Source: Ganoderma boninense | Taxonomy: Eukaryota > Basidiomycota > Agaricomycetes > Polyporales > Polyporaceae | DNA length: 64,000 nucleotides | Direction of reading: 5' to 3' | Assembly (NCBI GenBank): GCA_002900995.3 | Contig: CM035312.1 | Span: forward strand, 2,477,103-2,541,102 | Shown here: positions 40,222-50,888 of the stretch, piece after piece | Layout: each line of letters starts with the position of its first letter | Position numbering within the stretch: position 1 is the first letter of the stretch | Translations under genes and position numbers: made by a program | Notes under the pieces: model-generated | What the model was told of the DNA's origin: nothing | The model's input: the letters and a program-made list of their open reading frames with translations, nothing else | Database searches by the model: none

Positions 40222-43200
40222 ATGGCAAATAACCGCCGAAGCGTCGCAGTAGTATGTCTGTTTTCATTGCTTCCTCAATCCGCATTCACAGGCATGCCGC
40301 CGCATGGGGGTCACTAGGTCGGAATCGGGGCTATGCTTCCAAGTGGCAAGTTCTCCGACAAAGACCTCGATCACCACGATTTCTTCAAATTTCTGCTGAA
40401 CAAGAGCGAAGCATATGTGCCCATACCGGGAGAGAGATTCAACACACAATAGTAGGCTTTAAAGGCATATGATTGCTACCGGAATTGACCGTATACATTT
40501 CCTGCATAGTCTCCGCGGTTCAACCATGGGAAGGGTATTGACCGAGACAGGGGTGTTTTTGAAAAACCTTGATCAATTTGACTTCCTTGAGTTCGGTGTC
40601 ACGGCAAAGGACGCTCGCCTGATGCCTCTGACAACTCGGAAGCTGATTGAAGTATCATTTCTCAGCCTCCAAGATTCAGGGATCGACTATCGTGGGCGTA
40701 ATGTTGGTGCTTACATGTCTGGAGTATCCCATGATCTTTATTCTGTGTCAGGACATGTACGCGTTTTCCTTGATCTAAAACTTGGTACATTCCTCTGATT
40801 TATAGTCTAGGATGATATGGAAGCCAAGGGTTCCTTCGCGTATGCTCCCGCAATGATTGCCAATCGAGTCTCCTATCATTTGGATCTACGTGGGCCGTCA
40901 ATCCCAGTAGACACAGCTTGCAGCTCTACTCTTCATGCAACACACCTGGCCATTCAAGCTATTCAGAGTGGAGAGTGTGATGCTGCCGTCGTAGGGGGCT
41001 GCCAGCTTAGCCATCGGTATCTCGTAGCAGTTGAGTCCCGTCGTTTGCGAGTATTGACCAGAAATTCTAGATTCACGGACTGGCTGCTTTATACCCAAGG
41101 CGGGATTCTTTCCCCCGATGGTAAATGCAAGCCATTTGATGCGGCTGCCAATGGGTAAAGAAATTTCCACCACTGACTCTGTTGTATGGAACATAACATT
41201 ATTTAACAGGTTCGGTCGCGGGGAAGGCGCTGTCGCAATAGTCTTGAAACCGTTGGAGAACGCTCTGAAAGATCATGACCACGTATATGCTGTTGTAAGT
41301 CTCTGCATATTGTATTCTGGCATCGATTTTTTGATATCCTCATAGGTTCTGGGTACGGGAGTTAACTCCTGCGGGTCCATTGCACCAGTCGGTGCTCCTG
41401 TCGCATCCGCTCAAAGGGATGCAATGAAGCGTGCGTTCCAGCAGGCGGATAGGAGACCAGAAGAGGTGGATTTCCTTGAGCTGCATGCAACAGGTTAGTG
41501 CGTCGACTGCTGTTGGTGTTTACACAACGTTTTAGGAGGCTGTCATATAGGCACTACACAAGGAGACCCTACAGAAGCAAATTGGGTTGGGGAAGAGTTT
41601 TCACGCAATGATGAACTTCTCATTGGTAGCGTGAAAGGCAATATTGGGTAAGATGCGCCGCCTCGATGGGAAACCGCCACCGCTCACCATTCATCAGGCA
41701 CCTCGAAATCACCGCCTTCTTGGCATCTCTCTGCAAGGTTTGCGGAATTTTTGAGACCGGGCTCATCCCTCCCAATGTTAATTTTTCGACGCCAAATCCT
41801 GCGATCCATTGGGATGAGTACCGCTTGCGGGTGCCGACAGAGGTAGAGCCCTTGAAGGTCCGCTCATCGAGCCGCCCTGCGCTCGTTGCGATGACGAGCT
41901 CTGGTATCGGTGGCGCGAACGGGCACGCTGTTGTCGAAGGTCCCCCGGTCACGACTAACTCAGCGCCGCCATTCTGGGTTGAGGGCGCTGGTGCTCCTTC
42001 GCTTCTCATCGCTGGCGGCCTGTCACCGAGGTCTGCCGCCGCTATCGGAGAGTCTCTCCTGAGCATTATCGATAGCCCGGACGTCGCTGGGTTGTCGAAG
42101 ATCTTCGGTCGTCGGGCACGATCCATGACATGGCGCTCCTTCGCTGTGGCGAGCAAAGGCAAGACCCCCAAGTTCAATGAGGTAGCCATCACGCCGAAGT
42201 ACAAGGCCCCGATTGTCTTCGTTTTCTCTGGCCAAGGCACTCAGCACTTCCAGAGTGAGTACGCTCGTGAAGTGGGACAGTCGACGATGACGCTTACATT
42301 GCTCCCCAGTGGGACGTGATTTGTTCAGGACGTGCGCACCGTTCCATGCCAGCGTCATCGAGCTCGACAAGGTCTACAAGGCTGCGACGGGCTCCTCACT
42401 CATCGAGTTGGGTCTCTTCACTGACACCGTCACCGACACCAAGGACCCCCTCGGCGACCCGTGGCCAATCGCGATCACTCTCCCTGCTTTGACACTGCTT
42501 CAGCTCGCGCTCGTCGACACCCTCGCTGCCGCTGGTGTGACTCCTGACATCGTCGTCGGCCACTCTGCTGGCGAGACCGCCGTGATCTCTGCCTCCGGTT
42601 CCGGCTCGAAGGCGTTGGCTTTGGAGGTGGCGATTGCGCGTGGCCGCGCCATGGCCCTGCTCGAACAAGCCAGTGGCACCATGGCTGCTGTGTCGTGCTC
42701 CCCCAAGGACGCCAGCCGCATCATCGCCGAAGTTCACGCGGAGTTGGGTGAGGGAACGCTCACCGTCGGATGCTACAATACTCCTGCCGCCGTTACGTTG
42801 TCCGGCGCGGAGTCGCACATCGACCTGGCCGTGAAGAAGGCAGGCGCTGCTGGGATCTTCGCCCGCAAGCTGCGCACAAGGATTCCCGTCCACTCTGACA
42901 TGATGGCGCTCTGCCAGACCGAGTTCGAGACGCTCGTGCAGGGCGTCTTCGCGCGCTACCCCACATCTGCATCAGCGCCGACCGTGGAGACGTATTCGAC
43001 GAAGACCGGTGCGCTGTTCACGGAGGCGTTCGACGCGCAGTACTACTGGGACGGCACGATTGGTCCTGTTCGCTTCACCGAGGCCGTCACCGCAATCGCC
43101 GCGGCACACAAGCATGCGACGTACGTCGAGATCGGGCCCCATCCGGTTCTTACCAGCTACATCTCGTCGATGACGGAGAAGAACACGCTGGTCACCTGCC

Positions 43201-46200
43201 CGCTCCGCCGTCAGCGCACGCCGGAGCTGGGGGCAGAGGCGGCTGAATTATTGACTGCCCTCGGGAAGCTTGTCGTCGCCGGGCACAACTGCGTCGACTT
43301 CAACGTGCTTACTGGGGGCGCGAAGGTCTTGGGCAAGGTGCCTGCTTACCCGTTCGCGCCGAAGACTGTGCCGTGGCGGATCCAGAGCGCGGAAATCGCG
43401 AGACAGATGCAGCACCGCAATGGGCCCCTCAACTATCCTCAGCTGCAGGTCAATGTTCAGACGCACCCCGAGCTCGCCGACCACGTAATTAAAGAGGAGC
43501 CGATTATGCCCGCGGCCGGGTTTATTGAGATGGTGCGCAGTCTGTCGGGATACTGCTGTGTCATTACACACACTGACGGCGTGGGTCGTAGGCTTTCGAG
43601 TTTGGTGCGACAGAGCTCTTTGATGTCGAGTTCCATGGTCTCCTCCCTCTCTCGTCGGAGCGCCCGGTGCCAGTCGAGGTCAAGTTGGAAGGCACTCGCT
43701 GGAGCATCAACAGCGCGGCATCCACAGACTATACGAAGACATGGCCTATCCAGGTAAAGGGTGTCGCTTCCCGCCGTGCACAACAGTTCCTGATCGTTGA
43801 ACTTGAATACAGTACAACCGGCGTCATGCTACTGGCTTCTTGTCGTTCGAGCCGATCGACCGAGCAACCATTCAGACTGTTGACCTCGACTCTCTTCGCA
43901 ACAAAATGACGGCAGTTGACATGAACGGTAGGTCATTCATCATCAGAAGGGGCTGCAGGGCTTGCTGACGCTGCACGTAACAGGGTTCTACGAGGGGATG
44001 GGCTCTTTTGCGCAGTTTGGACCCATGTATCGCCGCATCCAGACCTGTCATGTTGCGCGTGGACTCAACGGTCACGGCGAGGTTCTCACTCAGGTTCGAG
44101 GTGCCGACATCGATATTCCCAAGTGCGTTCCCAGCATTGGCTCCGCGAATATGGAAATAGCTGCTAACCTCATATCCCTTAGCTTCGCGGACTACTGCCT
44201 GCACCCTGCCGTTCTAGATGCAGCCATCCATGTAGCGGTACACCCGATCTTGACCGGTAATTTCCATCCTGAGTTGTACCACCTTCCATCCAAGGCGTCA
44301 TCTGTTCGCCTTCTTCGCCGTGGGCCGCTTCCAAAGACCGTGTATGGCTATGCGACCCTCGTCAAGTGGACCCCTGGTGAGTGGTCGCGTTTTGTGTATC
44401 AACTATGGTGTACAATGCTCATCAATGCCGAACATCCTAGACGCAATCACCTATAATGCGATGGTCCTTGATGAACAGGGAGCACCCATTCTCGATATCA
44501 CTGGAATCGACGTTGCCTTGCACGGTCATCGCGTCAAAGCACTTCCAAGTCGCTTCGAGATCATATACCAGCCTTTGGGTCTCACCATCGGGAGTACACG
44601 CGAAGCACCGGGAATCTCGGAAGCGTTGCATGTGGACGCCTACGATGCACATTCTTCTAGTGGTAGTGGCACGGCGACCCCGTCGAGCGCTGGAACTGAG
44701 TCTGGCACAAACGAAAGCACCCCGCCATCGTCGGACGACAGTACGTCCGCTCTAGTTCTCTCCTACGTCCGGGGAGAGGAGATGAAGCTTCAGGCAACCC
44801 TCTCCACGCTGGACGTCTCGGAGCCTCTAACCCTACTCTTCGTTGCACAAGGAGAGCCGGATAGCAGCGCTGCTGCGGGCTTCACGAGAGCGCTGCGCCG
44901 CGAGTACCCTTCGTGGACGGTTCGGGTTGTTACATTCGACTCCTCTTGGGCGCCGGCTCGCGTCGCCCAAGCATCGCGAGAGCTGCTGTCTCTCGCACAG
45001 ACGGAGGTGGAACTCAGCATCGACGTCGACGGTTCTGTCTCCGCGCCTCGTGTCGAGCTTGCTGAGGCCCCTGCGTCCCACGCCCCCCTCTCACTCGACA
45101 AGCCTTGGACTCTGGAGAATGGCGAAGTCATTCAGGTCGACCTTCCGCGTGCCTCGGAAGACCACGCCGTTGTGCAGATCGACGGCGTTACGTCCAGCTC
45201 GGCCGGCATTTGGCAGTTCACTGGGATGACCGCCGGTTCTTCAGTTCCTGTTGTGGGCATCGCGACCAAGTCCGTCTCCAGTCATCTCTCAGCTCACAAG
45301 GGAAGCATCGTGGAGCTCGAGTCGAGCAGCACATCCCTCACTGTTCCCCCTCTTGTGCCCTCTACCATCCTCGCTCTCGCTCTCAGCCCTGCAGCATTCT
45401 CGCAACCCGAACGCCTCAAGGGTGCTCGAGTCCTCATTCACGACCCTCAAGGGGAGCTTGGTGTGCAGCTTCGCGACATTTCCGCCGGCCTGGGCTTGAA
45501 TGCGACTCTTATCGGCGGCCTTGAGAAGGCCGACCTCGCGCCAAGCTACCTCGACAAGCCCCACTTCATTCTTTCCGGCTCTCGTGAGAAGAAGGATGTG
45601 ACCATCCTGCGTTCTCTCCTCTCCGCGGGTCGCGGACGGATGCTTTTCTGGAACGACCCCGAGGACGGCCTCGCCGGCATCATTGCTAAGGAGCCATGGG
45701 TCGTGGGTGATGCTCTGCGCGCATCGCTCAAGTACCATGAGATGCGGGCAACGCCTGCCGCCTCTATTACTCGCCCCTCTGAGCTCCTCCCGGTTGAGAC
45801 TTCGAGTGCATCTCTATCCGTCAGCCTGTTCGATGCGCAGAAGAGCTACCTCCTCATCGGAGGTATCGGCAGTCTCGGTCTATATATGGCTCTTTGGATG
45901 TACAAGGTATGATTCTCATCTCTTTAGTCGCATCGGCCATCTCATTGGTTTTGTCGCAGAACGGCGCCCGGCACATCACTCTCACCTCCCGTTCTGGACC
46001 GTCTACGCTCGACAGGGCAAGGGACTGGGTCTCTCAACGAATCCTCTATCATTTGCGCTCCCTCTCCAATCTGACGCTTCAGACTCTCCCTGCCGATGCA
46101 ACGTCCACAAATGATATGGAGACTGTGCTGCACAGTCTCTCCGCACCCCTCGCTGGATGTATGCTGTTGTCTGTTATGCTCAATGATCGTCTTTTCGTAT

Positions 46201-48007
46201 CACACACTCAGGAAAGCTTTGAACGCGTCTTTCCCCCAAAGGTTCAGGCTTTAGCAGTCCTCGACCGTGTGCTCGTCCTTGACGACCTAGACTTCATCAT
46301 TACCTTCTCCTCAGTATCGGCGATGTTTGGCAATGCTGGTCAAACGAACTACGCAACGTGAGTCAAACTGCCTGTTATATGTCCAATCTTCTGCTCAACG
46401 TAGTCTTTAATAGCGCGAACACTGCATTGGCTGGAATGACGCGCAAGTACAAGAATGCATTCTGCATAGTTTGTCCCGCCATAACCGATAGCAGCGTGAT
46501 AACAACTACCGATCGTTCCTACCACTCCCGCTTGCGTCACCTTTCTGCATGGGGAATGCCTGCCCAAGGTTCGTCCCATCGTTGGCTACATGCCATGTTC
46601 TCAACCTAATCCGTTCCATCAAGACTTCTGCGAGTATGTCGGAGATGGTATCCGGAAGCTACGGGATAGCACTATCTGGCAGTACGTTCCCGGCTTCGAC
46701 TGGCGTGAAGTCCACGACAATATGGGCCCCTCCCCGATGTATGACCACCTTGTGCCTCGCGACGCGGACAACGTCGAGACCCAGGATGGCGAGCCGTCCC
46801 TCTTGCAGGTTGTTTGCCGCATCCTCGACGTGAAGGAGGAAGATGTCTCGCCCGACGTCCCGTTGACTTCGTACGGTCTCGACTCGTTGTCGGCCGCATC
46901 CCTTTCCTTCGCCCTCCGTCCGATCGTCTCCGTGTCCCAGCTGCAGCTCCTGGCCGATCTTACTGTTAAGGACCTTCTGGAGAGGGTCGAGGAGGCTGCC
47001 GTCGAGTCTACGCAAGAGCAGCACACTGTTAGCTCGCCGCCGGCCGCGGAACAGGACCCGACAGCAGAGAAGGTTCAGGCGATGGAGGCGTTGCTCGCAC
47101 GGCTCAGCGCTGACCTGCTTCCTTCCGCGGTGGAGGGTCCTGCTCAGCGCGAAGCTCTTGGCTCAATCGTCGTCACAGGAACAACGGGCAGTCTCGGAGC
47201 CCATGCCCTCGCGCACCTTCTCGAGATCTCCCGTTTCAAGAAGGTCTACGCCCTCATCCGCCTGAGTGACGATGGAGTGGGCGCAAAGGAGCGCCAAGTG
47301 TCCGCGTTCAAGTTCCGCGGTCTCGACACCGCTCTTCTCGAATCCGCTCACTTCCAGGCCGTGACGTGCGTGCTTGACAAACCGTCGCTCGGTATGTCCC
47401 AAGAGGTGTATCAGGAGGTGAGCACACTGGTCCATCTGATCGCATTCTCTGTCTCACAATATTGTAGATCCGGGCTAGCGTTTCGCACATCCTCCACCTC
47501 GGTGAGTGACTACCCATTTTCTGGTTGGTCTCATCACTGATTTGTCTTGCAGGATGGCCCATCAACCTTCAGGCCCCCTTGCCCTTGTTTGAGGGCCCCT
47601 TGATGGCGCTGTGCGGCCTCATCAACCTTGCCAAGGATGCGCAAGAATTTGGGCCAGTCATGCTTCTCTATGGTAGTAGTCTGGGTATCTTCCGCAGTAA
47701 GTGGCTTGTGGACATCCCAATTCTTAGAAGCTTTCTCATGGTGACACCGACAGATTATAAGGAGACTACATACCCCAAGGAGGTGCCAATCGCCGCGAGC
47801 GTCGCAGTTGGGGCCGGGTACACGGAGTCCAAGTGGGTTGCTGAACAGCTACTTCAGATCGCGGCGGAGAGGAAGGTCGTCCAGTCCGTCGTCATCCGTA
47901 TTGGACAGTTGAGCGGTGGCGTAAACGGCGTCTGGAGCGTGTCAGAATGGCTGCCGTCTATGACACGCGGGGATTTACAAAATTCGAGGGGGATGAGAAC
48001 GGAATGA
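40222..48007 (+). CDS. Reducing polyketide synthase with thioester-reductase domain (PKS1), 3'-truncated
   Basis: Iterative multidomain PKS. Start ATG 40222 (MANNRRSVAV, ten-codon exon), then VGIGAMLPSGKFSDKDLDHH. KS: Cys in VDTACSS (40919-40921), His in ELHATG, and GNIGHLE. AT: GHSAGE (Ser 42564-42566). DH: LADHVIKEEPIMPAAGFIEM and CLHPAVLDAAIH; Glu replaces Gly in the usual HxxxGxxxxP. No methyltransferase or enoyl-reductase motif is seen in the ~350 residues before KR, which look like a structural KR half. KR: LIGGIGSLG, SSVSAMFGNAGQTNYAT. ACP: SYGLDSLSAA (Ser 46884-46886). Reductase: VVTGTTGSLGAHALAHLL, GYTESKWVAEQL. After SEWLPSM (about 47963) similarity to PKS2 stops abruptly and a foreign tail of ~15 codons reaches a stop, so about 165 reductase residues are lost. 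Frames are open across introns up to there. Confidence 0.9.
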
Positions 48008-48255
48008 AAAACGATAATGTAAAATGTCACCTTTTGCGCGAGATCTTCCCGTAGATAGAAATAGAAATTTATACATTGCCCAGAACGCCCGCGATAACGC
48101 GCCGTTTCGGCCTGCGTTCCGATCGCGTTACAATGTGACGTTCTACGTCACATTCTACGGTACGCCATACGTCATGGAGAACTTCAGGTTTGGCTGAAAG
48201 TTTAGAAGTCAATGAAATATCGAGTTTCGAGGCCGGGAAAACGTCAGAAATCACG
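47964..48255. other. Foreign sequence replacing the PKS1 3' end, up to the gap
   Basis: Similarity to PKS2 ends at about 47963, and 290 bases of unrelated sequence run into the 100-N gap. It includes a perfect 10-base inverted repeat with a 3-base loop (arms 48132-48141 and 48145-48154, core TGACGT/ACGTCA) and several CG-rich near-palindromes. It is probably one end of a mobile element at which the assembly broke. Confidence 0.5.
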
Positions 48256-48355
48256 NNNNNNNNNNNNNNNNNNNNNNNNNNNNNNNNNNNNNNNNNNNNN
48301 NNNNNNNNNNNNNNNNNNNNNNNNNNNNNNNNNNNNNNNNNNNNNNNNNNNNNNN
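48256..48355. other. Assembly gap, 100 N
   Basis: Exactly 100 N, a scaffold join of unknown length. It directly follows the truncated PKS1 and cuts a minus-strand frame on its right side. Confidence 0.99.
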
Positions 48356-48778
48356 CTTGTGGGCCTTGTGTTTGGCATTGCGATGTACTTTGTGATTCAT
48401 TTTGTCGATGGCTGAATGAAACTCGTCAATATGTTGAGGGAGGGAGGGAGAGTCTTCCTGTGGTGGCGCAAACCTCTTAGCTTTGGCTGGATGATTTGAA
48501 GGGAGAGGATTGATGAGAACGAGGGGATGGAGATGGTTGGTGGGGACAGAGACGCGAGAGGAGAGGAAAGGATCGGGATGGGGTTGGACTGGGTGCACGT
48601 TGAATAGATAGAAGCATGAGGGGAGAGAGAGAAGCACACCTGGACCATCTTTTAGTTGTTGCTTCAGGAGAAGGCTCTCTGGGTTCGAATGGGACCAGCC
48701 GACGCGGGCCGAGGAGGGAGGCGGGTCATATTCAGGGACAGAGAACTGGGAAGAAGGGGGCTCAAGGTTGAGGGGCAT
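48356..48778 (-). CDS. Partial hypothetical protein running into the gap
   Basis: A minus-strand frame with a possible ATG at 48778 (MPLNLEPPSSQFSVPEYDPP). A likely intron from the GTGTGC donor near 48640 to an acceptor near 48488 joins KDGPG to AKRFAPPQEDSPSLPQHID, then HSAIDKMNHKVHRNAKHKAH before the gap. Composition is low in complexity and Pro/Ser-rich. No family recognised. The open frame extends upstream of the ATG. Confidence 0.35.
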
Positions 48779-49197
48779 GAGGTCGTCGGCGGCCACTAGA
48801 AGCGAGAAGCTGGGGGAATGCGCAGTGAGTGGCACGGGCAAGGAAGTGGGAGAATTGGGAGGGACTGACGAGGAAGAGGGGAGGTGGGAGGGAGCGAGGT
48901 GGTGGTTGCCTTGACTTGGGGATTGTCGTCGGGGCTGCTTCACACGGAGAGGGAAGGAGGCAGAAGTGGGGGAAGAGGAGGAAGAGGGAGCGAGAGGAGA
49001 GGGCTGGGGCAGTGGCCCGGGGTAAGAAAGGACATTGAGCGAGCAGTGGCCGATGGCAACGTTCGGTGCACGCGACGCGTTCTGCTCAAAGTCGCGTCGC
49101 GTCGCGTAGATAACCGTCCCGGCGTTTATCTAAGCGCACTGCAAAGAGGCAGCGTTATCCAATTCATACAGTCCTTTCGTCAACATGGCTGGACTAA

Positions 49198-50130
49198 CTA
49201 GAGTCTCCTCCTCACGACCATCCGTTCTCTTCCCACATGACTTTCCAGGCTGACCTCGGGCACCTCGTCCACCACCACCTCCCATCCCTCTCCCAGCACC
49301 TCCTCATAGTGTTCCCCACGCACATAGAACGGCGGTCCCGTCCCATTGTCCTCCTCGATCGGGAACATAAGCGTAATCAGGAACCCACCCGGCTTCACCA
49401 GTTTCTTCATCTGACGTCCCCACTCAGCCCGACGCGATGGCGGAATCGCCACAAAGAAGCTGTAAGATGCGTCCCCGTAAACGTTCACTGGCAGTGGTCT
49501 CCGAGTCAGACCAGTACGACCTACTCACGTGTAGTCATAGATGACATCAAACTGAACTCCATCAATGCTGAAAAAATCTGCAACCTCGAATCGAACATCA
49601 ATGTCTTCTTTCAACGACGCACGATACCTAGTTTTTGGACGTCCACGTTCCAGTCAAAATATGGCACATGGCATCACGACATTCGATCCCACTCACGCTT
49701 CGGCGGCCTCGATCGCAGTTGGAGAAATATCAGTCCCAAGCGTCTCCATGCCAAGGGATTTTGCAATGTAGATCGCATCGTATCCCTGTTAACAGATGTC
49801 CTCATGTGAGTGCTCTTCATACGACATACTACCCTGAGCTAGCGTACCCGACCACACCCAGGCACGAGAGCTCGACCACTGGCGGGTCCTACACCGCGGC
49901 CGATTGGGAGTATGCCATTGTCCAAAATCTCTTTTAGAGGAGGCTGAACGCTACCCGCATCCCACGGCGTTACATCATTCTTCCTGCAGAGCAACGTGAA
50001 CTTCAAGATCTAGAGTACGACGATGCTGCTAAAACTGAGTCGCGTACCATGCGAAGTCCCATCCTTGGTCTTGATGTTCATTGATCATCTTTCGTAACTG
50101 GACCATCTGGATTTGTCGGACCTCAGCCAT
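49198..50130 (-). CDS. SAM-dependent methyltransferase, thiol/thiocyanate methyltransferase (TPMT) type
   Basis: Transfers a methyl group from S-adenosylmethionine, in this family usually to thiol, thiocyanate or halide acceptors. The start ATG at 50130 gives MAEVRQIQMVQLRKMINEHQ and WDFAW, spliced to KNDVTPWDAGSVQPPLKEIL. Motif I is ALVPGCGRG then YDAIYIA (across an intron), followed by METLGTDISPTAIEAAEA with the acidic ribose-binding residue. The family hallmark FDVIYDYT plus FFVAIPPSRRAEWGRQMKKL spans another intron, then VKPGGFLITLMFPIEED. It ends VGRERMVVRRRL and the stop at 49198. Length is about 240 residues, normal for the family. It sits between the two PKS genes; a role in tailoring is possible but unproven. 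Confidence 0.83.
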
Positions 50131-50888
50131 GGCTGCTTTCGTCGTTTTACTGGTTGGTTGTCGCGGTTGATGGACCGAATCCTCAGGCCTCGGGCCCTGT
50201 GCGGATTACGGTGGCTCTGGTTGGTCATGGGTCACGCGCGCAACAGGTGACAGAAAGCTTCAAAAAAGAAGGGTACGTCACGATTTTTCGGAGAACTCAT
50301 GCGTGTTGCGGATGGAACTACCTACTGGGCAACGTCTTGCCAGCCAGTGCGACGACGACGCTGGAGGCCTGATCTCAGAGGGCGCATTCCTCTCCGGATC
50401 CGGTCGCGACTGACGAGAAGGCCGGTTCTGTCAGTATTCCCACTAGTAGGTATATTTGAGATCATGACAGAGTTCTTGGTATTGTAGTATCAGTCGCAAA
50501 ATACGGCTGAAGATAGAGGGATAGTGCACTTGCTCGGCCGATCCACCATCTACGACAGTAGACGACATGGGTATGTTATTGTTGAATGAGCTCGAGTAGA
50601 AGCCACGATAGGGGTGTTATGCAAGAGATGTTGCCGTTCCAATTGATGATCAGGCCTATGCGTTTGACTTCAATGTGCTTGCTGCGTGCTGAGTACTATT
50701 TTGTTATAGGTGCATCTCAATTGCTCGAGAAACGTATTCAAATGTGACAACGCCGCCACATTTGACTCTATCTATGATTACACGACATACCCGCCAGTAG
50801 CACTTCGACAGGTCACGACCGGGAGGAACTTATCCATAGTCGAATCTTGTCTCTATCCTCGTAACCGTCTGTTCGTAGAGCGATATCA
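50131..50888. other. Spacer, nothing recognised
   Basis: About 760 bases between the methyltransferase start and the GMC oxidoreductase stop. It contains only short frames without family features. Confidence 0.5.

Noticed and set aside
40440..40520. Tandem stops (TAGTAG) inside the KS domain of PKS1 suggested a pseudogene.
   Set aside because: A GT-AG intron starts within these bases (GTAGGC...GCATAG) and joins RFNTQ to YLRGSTMGRV in frame.
41620..42240. Long minus-strand frame across the PKS1 KS/AT linker.
   Set aside because: It is a shadow of the plus-strand PKS coding sequence, which has full domain support.
50154..50372. 72-codon plus-strand frame upstream of the methyltransferase.
   Set aside because: No ATG at a sensible place and no motif; it lies in the methyltransferase promoter region.
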